This document shows positions 22,625 through 37,910 of a stretch of 64,000 nt of DNA, one piece after another. A program made the position numbers and the translations under genes. The notes under the pieces are model-generated. The model did not search any database, was not told the origin of the DNA, and saw nothing but the letters and a program-made list of their open reading frames with translations. The stretch spans positions 3,426,642-3,490,641 of the forward strand of contig JACTAT010000032.1 of NCBI GenBank assembly GCA_014526335.1, written 5' to 3'. The stretch's first letter is position 1. Each line of letters begins with the position of its first letter. The stretch is from Chrysaora quinquecirrha. Its lineage: Eukaryota; Cnidaria; Scyphozoa; Semaeostomeae; Pelagiidae.

Positions 22625-22736
22625 CAAAACATTACTGTTGTTGAGACATAGAAAATTTCAAAATTGCGAAAAAAAGCGGGAACATCTTTGAATACATTTG
22701 ACAGAATACATATTAACGTCTCCCGAGAGTATAAAC

Positions 22737-23785
22737 GTCAGTACAGTGGATGGATATCATCAGTACAGTGGAGGTATATTATCAGTACAGTGGAGGGATA
22801 TCATCAGTACAGTGGAGGGATATCATCAGTACAGTGGAGGGATATCATCAGTACAGTGGAGGGATATCATCAGTACAGTGGAGGGATATCATCAGTACAG
22901 TGGAGGGATATCATCAGTACAGTGGAGGGATATCATCAGTAAAGTGGAGGGATATCATCAGTACAGTGGAGGGATATCATCAGTACAGTGGAGGGATATC
23001 ATCAGTACAGTGGAGGGATATCATCAGTACAGTGGATGGATATCATCAGTACAGTGGATGGATATCATCAGTACAGTGGAGGGATATCATCAGTACAGTG
23101 GATGGATATCATCAGTACAGGGGAAGGATATCATCAGTACAGTGGAGGGTGTTCAGTGCAGTGGAGGGATATCATCAGTACAGTTGAGGGATATCATCAG
23201 TACAGTGGAGGGATATCATCAGTACAGGGGAAGGATATCATCAGTACAGTGGAGGGATATCATCAGTACAGTGGAGGGATATCATCAGTACAGGGGAATG
23301 ATATCATCAGTACAGTGGAGGGTGTTCAGTGCAGTGGAGGGATATCATCAGTACAGTTGAGGGATATCATCAGTACAGTGGAGGGATATCATCAGTACAG
23401 TGGAGGGACATGATCAAGTACAGTTGAGGGATATCATCAGTACAGTGGAGGGATATCATCAGTACAGTGGAGGGACATGATCAAGTACAGTGGATGGATA
23501 TCATCAGTACAGGGGAAGGATATCATCAGTACAGCGGATGGTGTTCAGTGCAGTGGAGGGATATCATCAGTACAGTTGAGGGATATCATCAGTACAGTGG
23601 AGGGATATCATCAGTACAGTGGAGGGACATGATCAAGTACAGTTGAGGGATATCATCAGTACAGTGGAGGGATATCATCAGTAGAGTGGAGGAACATGAT
23701 CAAGTACAGTTGAGGGATATCATCAGTACAGTTGAGGGATATCATCAGTACAGTGGAGGATGTTCAGTACTGTGGAGGGATTTGT
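22737..23785 (+). repeat. 22-base minisatellite array, about 46 units
   Basis: Tandem copies of GGATATCATCAGTACAGTGG-AG, with variants (ATGGATATC, GGGGAAGG, a shorter GTGTTCAGTGCAG unit, and GACATGATCAAG). All three plus-strand frames stay open over long stretches because 22 is not a multiple of three and no phase creates a stop. Each yields the same 22-residue cycle (GYHQYSGGISSVQWRDIIS...). The frames of up to 220 codons are by-products. The word GAGAGTATAAACGTCAG stands at both outer edges (22723, 23803), so the array appears to have expanded inside repeat R. Confidence 0.9.
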
Positions 23786-23802
23786 TTTTTCGTCTGACAA
23801 TC

Positions 23803-23905
23803 CTGAGAGTATAAACGTCAGACAAAGGCCGAAACAGTTGAATTGGGCGGAATTTATACCCAGATGCGAATAGAAATGCATCATTCAGAAAACTAAGGCA
23901 CTGGC
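23803..23905 (+). repeat. Repeat R copy at the minisatellite edge
   Basis: It carries CTGAGAGTATAAACGTCAGA and GGCGGAATTTATACCCAGAT, as in the other R copies. Its first 17 bases are duplicated at the other side of the minisatellite. Confidence 0.7.
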
Positions 23906-24306
23906 CAATCAAACATTGTTGATCAAACATTTGAAATTTGCTGGTCAACATTGCTTGCCCAACGTTTTTTGCGTGTGCCAAGCAAAAAGTTATTTTGAAC
24001 TTTTTCAAAAACATCCCGCGACAAATTTTGCGTATTTTTGCTTGTCAAGCAGTGTTTGATCGTTTTGCCGCCTTTCCAACACTGCGTGTCAAACATTTCT
24101 TTTTTTTGACAAACTGTAACAACTCGCAGCATTTCACCTCCTAGGAACATTTCTTAGCAACAAGGTGGTGTTCGTGCTTGTGTATTAGCAATAACATCGT
24201 TGTTGGACAGCAATGTTTTCGGACGTGGCCGAACGGTCAAACAGTTGTTGTAAAGCAAATCTGAAATGTTGGACAAACAATGTTTGATCGTTTGGCCAGG
24301 GCCTAA
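23894..24306. mobile_element. MITE with GGCCAAACGATCAAACATTG-type ends
   Basis: Left end AAGGCACTGGCCAATCAAAC, right end an inverse-complementary GTTTGATCGTTTGGCCAGGG. Inside, AACATTG/CAATGTT words repeat in both orientations. Related elements are at 32428-32683, 36947-37083 and 53225-53310. Frames on both strands are shadows. The following 24307-24823 holds no supported gene. Confidence 0.7.
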
Positions 24307-24823
24307 AACTGGTTATCCTAATTTTGCAAAAAATGATTCATTTGCCTGTCGATTTGTGGATAGAAGATTAAATCCGGATATCTATCTGGTGCGATCCTCC
24401 GCGCAGAGATCTATTGTCACGCAAAATTTCTGTGTCTGTGGTGCAGCGGAATTTTTCTCTTTCCATACGAAGAATTTCGCAAACTTGAGATCCGTTGAAG
24501 CAGCGCGCTTTTACATATTGATACATAATATTTGTTTTGATGAAAGTGCTGACAGCATCCCGACACAAACGCTAGAAGCATTGTCTAGGGAAGATATTTT
24601 CAAAACTAGTAAAATACCGCGTTTCCGAGAGAAAGCACCCGTAAGCCGGATCTCCCCTAAGTAAAATCGTCCGCGAGAAGAGGTTGTACAAAGAGCCATT
24701 TAGGTCATTTATACTTTTCGCCAATCGCTCCGCCGAAAAGTCGAAGCGGTAATTTGTACTAGGCTTGTTTGTCTAAGATTTTTCTAAATTTCGATAGGAA
24801 CACCCCTTCTAGTATCTTTCCAG

Positions 24824-25310
24824 TACAGTGGAATGTGTGCAGTGCAACGGTAGGATATCATCAGTGCAGTGGAGGGATATCATCAGTATAGTGAAGGATA
24901 TTAGAACAGTGGAGGGATATCATCAGTACAGTGGAGGAATATCATCAGTACAGTGGAGGGATAACATCAGTATAGTGAAGGATATTAGAACAGTGGAGGG
25001 ATATCATCAGTACAGTGGAGGAATATCATCAGTACAGTGGAGGGATAACATCAGTATAGTGAAGGATATTAGAACAGTGGAGGGATATCATCAGTACAGT
25101 GGAGGAATATCATCAGTACAGTGAAGGAATATCATCATTGTAGTGGAGGGATATCATCAGTGTAGTGGAGGAATATCATCAGTACATTGGAGGGATATTA
25201 TCAGTGCAGTGAAGGATTTTTCGTAAGAGTGGAGGGATATCATCATAACAGTGGAGGGATATCACCAGTACAGAGGACATCATCAGTAAAGTGGAAGATG
25301 TTCAGTACAA
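24824..25310 (+). repeat. Second 22-base minisatellite array with 84-base higher-order unit
   Basis: This is the same basic unit as the array at 22737. From 24902 three successive 84-base blocks (AGAACAGTGGAGGGATATCA ... GTGAAGGATATT) repeat almost identically, a higher-order structure not seen in the first array. About 1 kb of unrelated sequence, including the MITE at 23894, separates the two arrays. Confidence 0.85.
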
Positions 25311-25392
25311 TGGACCCATGTTCAACTTTGCTTTGTGCTTTTCAAGTGTCAGGATTTCAACAAGACCAGTTCGATAATCAAGACAACATAAT

Positions 25393-25451
25393 AAAACATT
25401 AACATTAACATTAACATTAACATTAACATTAACATTAACATTAACATTAAC
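25393..25451 (+). repeat. Hexanucleotide repeat (ATTAAC)n
   Basis: About nine to ten perfect copies of ATTAAC. The unit is not the TTAGGG telomere repeat typical of cnidarians, so I read it as a simple microsatellite. Confidence 0.95.
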
Positions 25452-25686
25452 CTTCAGCTTAAGATTAAGAGAACGTAAAGCCACTTAAATGCACAATCTC
25501 TTAAAGGGGGGAGGCCTTGTATAGCTGAGTCTTTGGGAAGCATTAGTCCTTGCAAGGCGGTGATCAAAACGGGCAAGGGCTAGTCTGAATATACTAAAAT
25601 AGGGTGCAAAATTAAGAAACTTTCAGACATAAGACTTAAGTTAGGTTTTCTTAAATATGAAAACTTAACAAAGTTCCAAACACTAC

Positions 25687-25990
25687 CTTGTTTTTCCCAT
25701 ACAGTTATTTTCGGTCCCGTCCTATGCTCTTCAACTCTGTTTCACCATGTACATCTCTGATATGTCTTTGTATTTTTAAATTTAACAACATGTGTGCAGG
25801 AATCTTTACGCCCACATTTGTAATATTGAGGATTGATCATTGGCTCACCATGAGTGTTGTTTTCTTCTTTGCTACTCTTGGTTACTTCGTGATAAATATC
25901 TTTTTTGACGTTACACTCATTTTCATTGACGTTGCATTCTTCTCATGTTTTGTGAAGAGCGCGACAATCAGAAGCAGAATTCTCACTTTT
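25687..25990 (-). pseudogene. Linker exon paralogue (copy B), broken
   Basis: On the minus strand it reads SENSASDCRALHKT, a TGA stop, then EECNVNENECNVKKDIYHEV, SSKEENNTHGEPMINPQYYK and CGRKDSCTHVVKFKNTKTYQ. A frameshift precedes VHGETELKS and another precedes KITVWEKQ, after which comes the donor GTAGTG. This is the same linker as at 19515-19810 but with at least three lesions. It lies directly downstream of copy B LamG exon 2 at 29466 and so is the natural next exon of copy B, which would then lack a clean link to a fibrinogen-like domain. Confidence 0.6.
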
Positions 25991-25999
25991 GACGTCATT

Positions 26000-27750
26000 T
26001 TTGTGTTTGATGAAAATACTGTAGGTCATCTAGTTCCTGACACCTGAAAGTCGCGCATTCTTCTTATGTTCTACAAGCTGTCATATTTTAATGTATGCAT
26101 TATTGAAGGCGTTCGTATTGCTATGGCATATCAAACGGGTTTAAGAAATGACTTTTTGTTATGTATTTGAAACAGGCTCACGATGGTTGAAACTCGGGCT
26201 TTATGACTTGGATATTTACTCGACGACTTCATTGAGCTTGTTTAGCTCAATGGTAACGTCGTTGGCTCTCCAGTCGTGCAGTCCGAATTCGAATGCAGTC
26301 AATTGTGGTATGCCATTTGTGGAAAGATTTATCCTAGTGTTCACCGTTCTTGACAAAGATATACACAAATCCATGGTACTGAAAAAACGTTCAGCATGGC
26401 TGAAACACGTAAGCAAACGGGAGGAGATCTTTGGGCTGTATGACTTGGACAGAAAATCGAAGATTTCATTGAGCCTTTAGAACATTGAGTTCTCGTAGAG
26501 TTGAGGGCTATCGTCAGTAATGTTGAGGGATGCTATTTGATGATGTTATTTGTTATTTGAATGATACAATTGAGGAATGTGTAATCTAAACGGTTTACCT
26601 ATGCCCTGATAAACTAAACCAATTAGTCTCAAATTGCGAGAAACAGAAAATCTTTGGACATACTTAAGCTATTTTCGTCTGACACTCCAATAAGCTTGCA
26701 GGATTGGATTTCCAAGAGATTTCTCTACTAAGGGAATACTCTCCTTGTGCAACGACTGGAATTGCGGTCGTTATAGGGGAGGTAGGGCAGCAAATTGTGC
26801 TTCAAGTTCATGAATAACGCAAAAAAGAGAGTATAGGAATCTTTAATTATCAATTTTGAAATATCTGCATAAAATTCAGGAAATAAGATGCGAACAACTT
26901 ATAAACAGGAAAATACTTTATTAAATGCTTTTTGAGCAGATACGGTGCAACTTCAATCTTTTCTTTCACTTTACCCTTTGTTTCCCAAATTATGAAATAC
27001 TCTTCATATCTCACTCAAATTTCCAAATTAAATATATTTGGGTATGAACATGACAAAACAAGTGAAAAAATTGACCAGGGGGGCCTGGGGCCTTTTTGGT
27101 CCCCAAGGGATAGCCTGAATAATAATATAATAATAATAATAATTTCGAAAACTTGGGCCTAGGCCAAAATTTGGGTGAAAAACTGCAAGAAAAGTACTTA
27201 CTTTCCTGTAATAAATTATTTACTTTTGAATAAAACAGCATTTTAGATTTTTCACTTGGGCCAAAAATTTAGTCTGATTGAAAAATTTGCAACCAGGCGA
27301 GAGAGAATGTTGAATTTCTTCCCAACCCTACAAAGAAGACTGGAAAGCCGCCATTTTTTCGGTTTCTCTTGTGTTGCTGTGTGCTATAACAGGCAAGGAT
27401 ATTACACGGAACCAGAGGAATTGGAATGACTTGGAATATTATGTAGCCAATTGGCTACAGTGGGAAACAAAGGGTTTTAAAACGAATTAAACGTGAGTTT
27501 GAACAAGAATATGCTGCACCCCATCCCTGAAATGACGGTAATTCAAGTCATCGCACGCTTAGGGGATTCCTTTACCGTAAATACCTACCATTTACTAGAA
27601 AAATGTCGCGAAAAGGTCTATTACAAAATTATTCATTTTGAGACAAGTCCCGTTTTTATGTACGAACAAAGTATGGTGCGTATCTCTGTTTGTATAAATC
27701 TTATGGTATTGATGTTGAACTACATAACAAGGCTTAAAGTGCGAGATGAT
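26000..27750. other. No supported gene
   Basis: This is AT-rich sequence with one internal 45-base repeat (TATGACTTGGA ... TTCATTGAGC at about 26198 and 26437), a fragment related to repeat R near 26680 and an AAT microsatellite at 27118-27141. The 110-codon frame at 26148-26480 spans the internal repeat and has no recognisable domain. Confidence 0.5.
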
Positions 27751-27753
27751 GCT

Positions 27754-27893
27754 TGTCCCTGATATCCATGAACAAGTGCGTATCTCAGTCTTTATCAGAA
27801 GCTTGTGTTTGAAGGTTCCTTTTTAGACCTAAGAGAAGGAGAAAACAGCGTAATTTTTCAAAGTACTAATAACGAATTAACTCAAAGGGTGCT
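27754..27893 (+). repeat. Segmental-duplication partner of 950-1180
   Basis: Shares CTCAGTCTTTATCAGA and AACGAATTAACTCAAAGGGT with the left block in the same order. With 28425-29230 and lectin copy B it completes the second copy of the duplicated block, offset by roughly 26 kb. Confidence 0.55.
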
Positions 27894-28424
27894 CATTTGC
27901 TTATCAATCCTCTTAGCGGAGGGACGGGGGTAGGTTTTGAGAAAAGCGTACATTTGAGGAAGAAATTCACAATTTTAGAACTTCATTAATACTGAAAATT
28001 AAAAGAGATTATTCTTCCAGCCTGGAATTGCCGAGTGTTGAGGGCGAGGGACAATCAACTCCTTCGATATCTCGTACACCTTGCGATAAACGTAAGACGA
28101 TCCTGCATCAAAAAGAAATATCTTTGAACTGTTTAGGTGGTATTTCCGTATTTGGTTGGGGCCAATTTTGTTTTGGCGATCTTAGACTTCAAACTCGAAA
28201 TCTTCCTAAATTTATCATTAGAAATCCTATTGTTTTATTGTCCTATTGTTCTTTTGTCCTATTTTTTTCTGTAGATGCTATTTTTAGAACATTTACCCTC
28301 ATTACGGTATAGAAAATCTCATAATAAGAAAGCTTAAAGACTTAAAAAAGACTGCCTTGAAAATCTAAGGCTCTTATGTGCGGGTTTTACTGTATTATGC
28401 TGCATGTGATTGGTTATGATGCTT

Positions 28425-29230
28425 GATGTTGTGGATGCGCACTACTGGGGAGGAAAATGCGTATATATGAATGTAATGAACATTTGTCAGAAGAGGGTTC
28501 AAGAAAACTAGCTAAATTAGTACGGTACCTGCTTCGTAGACTGTTTGAACGTCAGAAGCTGACAAGAAGTCGTACCAAGTAGAAACATCTGCAATGTAAG
28601 CGCCAATATTTCCCCCGCCAAAATTCAATTTAGCTGATTGTGCTAGCTTTGCGCCTCTTTCCAAAATTGTCTGCAAAATCGATTGTATTAAGCTAAGTGA
28701 ACAATCTAGACGTCATCATCAGTCCGGAACAATTGACTAAAGGCGGACTTTGTTCCCAGATGCGAAGCGAAATGCACCAATCAGAAAGTGCAGCCGAATT
28801 GGCATTGCGTTTTGAACGCCAAAAAGCCTGCCGGGATACAGCGGGAAGATCAATAGTCTCCCCCGACCTCGTCCCCAGGCCCCAAATCGAATTTCCTCGA
28901 ATTTCAACAGTTAAATCGATTTTGGCCCTGGTACCGGCCAGATTCCGAAAGCAGATGTTCTTTGAAAGGAAATGCGAAGAATTTCATTGATAACTGTAAG
29001 GCAAGATACAATATCTCATGTAGCACCATTTTTCGGTTTTTATAGATGTTATTTACATAGTTTTCGGCCTATTTTGGTGTGAAATTTTGAAGAAACTGTG
29101 ACGTCCTTCAAAATTTCTATTGTTTGAACAGCCAATCAATTTAGACAAGGCCGATACCAGGGTCGAATATGAAGAGCGGAGTTTAACGCTGGGGACGAGG
29201 TTGAGTCTCCTCATTTCATGCTATTGATCC
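28425..29230. repeat. Duplicated repeat block shared with 1.75-2.48 kb
   Basis: The first part (to about 28690) matches 2185-2475 in direct orientation. The last part (from about 28925) matches 1750-2035 inverted. A repeat R copy sits between them at 28725-28840, and an inverted R copy follows at 29250-29330. The 97-codon frame at 28697-28990 is repeat-derived. Confidence 0.55.
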
Positions 29231-29465
29231 TGGCATCTGTTTATAATTTCCGCCTTACCCAAATGTTTCGGCTGTTTCCAACGTTTATTCTCTGGGGATT
29301 GTTAGACGAAGAAAGCTTCTAGTTCTAAGTATGTCCAGAGAAGTTTCCACTGTTTCTCGCAATTTTTCACAAACTAGCCTATAAATTTCCCGCTTTATAA
29401 CAGCTACTTTCTGGTTGTTAGTAAATTTCGCTCCCAAAGAGTAATGCATCACGAAAATCGCCTAC

Positions 29466-33247
<3,782 letters not shown>

Positions 33248-33417
33248 TGTAAACGATGATCAAATATTAGTACCTTGGGTTGAAAAATGACTTCAGATAA
33301 AAAAGCTACTGCAAAAAAGCATAAACTGGCATGAATTATTTTATTTTAATCAATATAATTTCCCCTGCAAGTCAACGCAATCGGATCTATGCGTACCATT
33401 GTGGATATGGCCTATTT

Positions 33418-33640
33418 TGGTGGTATTTTTGTTGCGTACTGGGGTTGATATACACTACTCTGATGGGTCATTATGCTGTTGGGTTATCTTGTTTGATGTG
33501 GCGATATTTTTTTAGTACTGCGGTGGATAAGCACTACTAAGGTGGGTCATTATGCTTGATTTCGTGGTATTTTGTGTGTACAAAATCCACTACAGTACGC
33601 AGAAAATACCACCACGTCAAGCGTAATGTCTGGTCTAGTC
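33418..33640 (+). repeat. Degenerate tandem repeat of about 85 bases
   Basis: Landmarks recur about 85 bases apart: TGGTATTTT or TGGCGATATTTT, TACTGnGGTnGATA, CACTACT and GGGTCATTATGCT. The last unit is followed by an inverted short piece (CCACTACAGTACGCAGAAAA). The 69-codon frame across it is not a gene. Confidence 0.65.
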
Positions 33641-33649
33641 TGTCGTATT

Positions 33650-34740
33650 TACTAAGTTTTCCGAGACTTCAAATTACCATTAGAATACACTCCTAGACTC
33701 CATAATCTATTTGAATTGCTGTGCAAAATAAACTTTATAAATTGATTCCAGCAAAAACGTTTAAGAAGACCAGACCTCACTCAAATTCACAAATCGTTCC
33801 GCTGAAACGACTAGAAGAGCGAATAAAGCCTAAGAAATCTTATCCGTACAGGTCTCGCGTCTCGAACAAGCGATCTGAGCCTTCGCATTGCCATTACACA
33901 TACCGTGCTACCTGGCAACATGCTTTACATTAGTTCATTCCTTCCCTCCTATCATTCGCTCGTATTAGCCTGCGTGACAGACGATGAAATCCAAAACCAT
34001 GGAGTGAGCAGTCATGCTTATGCCCTATGGCCTGACAGGTAAACCTACCCTACTCCCTGAATGGTCATTGTTGGGAATGGCGGCTACTTGATTTGCAGCA
34101 GCAATTATGCGCTATTAGTAGAGTATACACGCCCAACCAGGTTTGCCTGCCAAGCTATGTGCGTCAGTCTTATGGTTATTTTCGTATATGCTAATTAATA
34201 CTTTTAATTTTATGGGGATAAAAGAGCTGTAATAGAAGGTAAATGAGTTTTTCGGTTTTCAGTTATGCAATATTCTTTGCTTTGAGCTGTTTTTCGCTAT
34301 GGATTCTTTATGCTTATTAATCTTCAAGTTTATTAGAACGGTGTGTTTTCTCTGTTTTTACTGCATAGTGCCGCGTACGCGTACGGTGCCTGTTTTGATA
34401 GGTTTCCCATAGTCATAGTTTAAACAAGAAAGCAAGTTGATCTATTCAACTCTGTTGTTGGTTGTTAAGGAACTTTTGGTACTTCAATAATCGAAGTGGG
34501 TCCAAAAATTAGGAACTTCAGGAACTAGAACTCGAGATAGGTTCTTCATAAAATAAACAACGTGTAGCTACTGCCCATTTCAGCGACATGCAGCCTATTC
34601 GATAGCAAACTGCTTTACAAATATCCTACAATTGGTTTGAAATCAAAAGGGCTCTTTCTGACAGTCTAGAGGGAGCGGTCCTAAAATTTTCCTGGGGGGC
34701 AAGTCCCACGATTCTCAATTTGACTAGCTTTCCCCTGTTG
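33650..34740. other. No supported gene
   Basis: AT-rich sequence without splice-bounded coding frames or clear repeats. The 70-codon frame at 33721 has no recognisable domain. Confidence 0.45.
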
Positions 34741-34746
34741 TCCAAT

Positions 34747-35041
34747 ATACTTGTCTTTTTATAAGAACACAATTTATCAGAACATCGAGGCTCGATTTTC
34801 AAAAAAATTCGAACAACGTAAGAACAGCCTCAGATGAAAAGAAAGCAAGAATTTAGAAATTTCATCTCATGTTAACAAAACAGAACTATGCATTATTGGA
34901 AGCAATTTGTTGTATGGCAGTAGTTGTAGGTAATTAAAATAAGAACATCATTATGAACACTCGAGCTTTAAACTATTCAAAGAATAAGAACATCGAGCCT
35001 TGGCAGAAATGTTCTGGCTCTTATAAAAAAAATGAGTGTAT
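34747..35041. mobile_element. MITE of the TACAC/T-run/ATAAG group
   Basis: Left end TACTTGTCTTTTTATAAGAA and right end, inverted, TACACTCATTTTTTTTATAA. AACATCGAG/CTCGAT words repeat inside. It is one of four divergent members. Confidence 0.6.
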
Positions 35042-35200
35042 TTGGAGCCGCCTACGATCTTATTTATAAACAACAGAAACGAGGCAAAATGGCATAAATT
35101 TAAGAGCGTTAATAGCGTTAGCGTTTAAGACTTTTCTCTGGTTTAAAATCTCTCTACAAATCAGATTTGTCTGTTAAAGGATTTTTGCTGGAAGTTTGTA

Positions 35201-35598
35201 GTATACACGTTTTTTTTTATAAGGAACCTGGCTCGGGGCCTAGTTCTAAAAGTTTCTTAATTTTTGGCTCAATTTTAGTTCTAAAAGTTTCTTAACAGTT
35301 TCTTGATTTAATGGAAATAAATTGCAGTAAAAATGATAAAAAAACGTGAATATAGCAAGCAAATTATTAATATTATTGTGTTAAAAATAATTAGCCATGC
35401 TGGTGCGAGAAATCGAATGGAAATGCTTGAGAATTGAGTACTACGTCCACAAATGTGAAATCAGTATGTTGGAAAACTGACACAAAAATTTCTCAAGCTT
35501 CTTAACTTCTTCCTCCTAGTTCTAAAAGTTTCTTAACTTTTGGGGTGTCTAGTTCTAGGCTTCTTATAAACCGGTTGCTAATAAAAAAACGTGTAAAG
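35201..35598. mobile_element. MITE of the TACAC/T-run/ATAAG group
   Basis: Left end TACACGTTTTTTTTTATAAG, right end its near inverse complement (AATAAAAAAACGTGTA). AGTTCTAAAAGTTTCTTAA occurs four times inside as direct sub-repeats. No protein is encoded. Region 35600-36940 shows no gene; the 96-codon frame at 36482 is unrecognised and probably chance. Confidence 0.7.
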
Positions 35599-36946
35599 CA
35601 GGCCTTACCTTGCAACAACATAGGTGATGTCTTGATTTGTTCTGAATCTCTTGAAAATGTACGTCAGCACATCCTATCAAGTCCTGCACAAATCTGAACA
35701 AGAATATAACCTATGTCTATTCAGTGGATGAAACCAAACAAGGAAGCAATATATATATTATTGATGATAGCTTGTTATTGGAATTAGCATGTCACCAGAA
35801 CAACTAATTCAGTTAAGATTTATTTTGCCGGGTAGCGGTTGGTCGATCGATTCACCAGTTTATCGAATAGATATGTTAATTTAATCAACATCAATTAACT
35901 AAAGGGTGGCAGGGTTTTTGCTGCAGAAAAACATGTATTTGTTTATAAGAAACTAAAAAAATTCACCCACTACTGATATTTAATTAAAAGTTTCTTGAAT
36001 ATCTACGTATAGACATTGTCTAAGTGGTCTGGGTCGGTGCGAAAATTTTCTGGTAGGTGGTGGACATCTTGACAGAGAGAATCCTCTCTGAGTGCAAAAA
36101 AACAGGATGCAGTCGCTTAAGAAGAGCATCAGCATCAAATTAAACATTTAATTGGAGGGAAATTGAAAGAAAGGATTCAAGTCCCAGCTTATCCTCATAT
36201 GGAGGCATTTAATCGAGTATTTTCATTTTTTTAAGTTACTTGAATCTTGTTTCCCAAGTTTCTACGGATATTTTCAACATTATACATATTTTTCTTTATA
36301 AGCATAACGTTTATAAGCATGCGTAGGCTCATAAAATCAACTGAAAACAATCGACCTATTGTCACAAAACAGTTGGAATCAAGCATAATGTCAAGCCTCA
36401 TTTGAAAACTTCATATGCTTATAAAAAATAAACACGTAGTCGCAGATTTCTTTCGTTGCCTTCCGTTCTTTGTGATTTTGAATGAATTTGAAATTTGCTG
36501 CTTTTTCTTTTCCTCAAGCGACTGCAATCTCCTCGGTCGTAGCACTCGGGGAGAATTCCCTCACTAAAGATGTCCGACATCCTCCAGAAAATGTTGCGCC
36601 GACCCAGGACCCTTTAAAAAGGTCTATTTGGACATATGAATATTATCTGAATGACTGTATACATTCATCTTATTTTAATGCTTATGGGTTGCGTGCATGT
36701 CACAACATGCTTCATTGCAGACAAAACTTGATAAAAAAAGAAAATAGGACCGTATTTTCCAAAATTAGGTGAAAAGTTTCTAAGGTGAAAGTTTCAATTA
36801 ATGGGGCTTCTAGAATTTTCCGCCATTCGGGAGTCTGGGTTTCTAAAAAGTTTTTGATAAAAATATGTGCAAGTGCAAAAACTATTGGGAAGACTGTTCT
36901 ATGTAACAAACAAGTATCAGCAATGATGTCATAATTAGCATATTTC

Positions 36947-37083
36947 CACTAACCGTTTTGCCACTTTGCAAACATTGCTTATGCTGCATTATTTGCTTGT
37001 TTAAAGCGGAAAATGTTTTTGAACTTTTGCAAATATATTGCTAAGCAAATTCTGCTTGTCAAGCAATGTTGGGGAAATGGCCC
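36947..37083. mobile_element. Short member of the CAAACATTG MITE group
   Basis: Starts AACCGTTTTGCCACTTTGCA with CAAACATTG, and ends TCAAGCAATGTTGGGGAAAT, giving the same inverted core words as 23894-24306 in only about 137 bases. Confidence 0.5.
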
Positions 37084-37135
37084 ATATTGAATAATAGTCT
37101 GCGCGCAGACTCAGACACAATTTTAAACAGTGCAG

Positions 37136-37310
37136 ACACTCTTGAAGGTGCTGTGGCGTCTAGGTGTAATCCAGCTGACTCGTGGTGTCAGAAGCTCAGT
37201 GTGATCAGGGTTCGTGCCCAGCCACGGTGGCGTCACAGCCAGGGTCGAGGTCTCGATCAGTTAACCTACTACTGAGATCCTAGCGACTGGCGCTAAAACA
37301 CCATTTCACC
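37136..37310 (+). mobile_element. tRNA-derived SINE
   Basis: The head has a Pol III A-box-like TGGCGTCTAGGTGTAA and a B-box GGTTCGTGCCC at the usual distance, then a tRNA-unrelated part CTACTGAGATCCTAGCGACT. The near-complete inverted copy at 41141-41311 shares the whole length. It lies downstream of the nuclease gene. Confidence 0.75.
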
Positions 37311-37910
37311 TTTACCTTCACACTACTACAACTATTCAATCTATCATGAATCGAGTTCGAGGTTTTATTGAACATGTACAGCTCCCTATTAACTTCTCAA
37401 ATTCATTTAAATTCAATTTACCAGCACCGAGTAAGCATGACATAATCGTCATTCAATTATCTCACAATCAATTTCTTACAATAAGAAATATCTACCCGTC
37501 AATACTTAAGCCCCTCCTATAAAGCAAAAGCTTGCGAGGAGGGGGGGGGGCAAGAGTATAAAAGTTGATGTTGCAAACAAAGCCGATTTTATCGAGTCTG
37601 CAACCCCTGTGTTGCAAAATATAGCTAAAAATCAACCTCTAAAACGAAGCAAATCTATTGCCTCTACACTACAGTTTACGAATAAATAACTTTGCTATTC
37701 TAATGAAGTCAGAGTCCTAGTTATCTCTTGACATAACAACTTAGTCATGTCACAGTTTGGAGAGTGAAGCGCTTCTTCTCAGGGACACCCGTATTCTCCC
37801 AATTATACGGAGAATCTGTTAAAATAAGTCATGTACTATGTCGAGTTCGTCACGATTTCCCTGGGCATAATGTCAATTTGAAAAATCTAAATCATGCTGC
37901 ACACGAGATC

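Noticed and set aside
22664..23413. Frames of 92-220 codons with repeated GYHQYSGG
   Set aside because: All three frames give the same cycle from a 22-base minisatellite; there is no start context, splice site or unique flanking coding sequence.
22737..25310. CRISPR array
   Set aside because: The units are contiguous tandem repeats without unique spacers, in animal DNA.
25393..25451. Possible interstitial telomere repeat
   Set aside because: The unit is ATTAAC, not TTAGGG, and the array is short.
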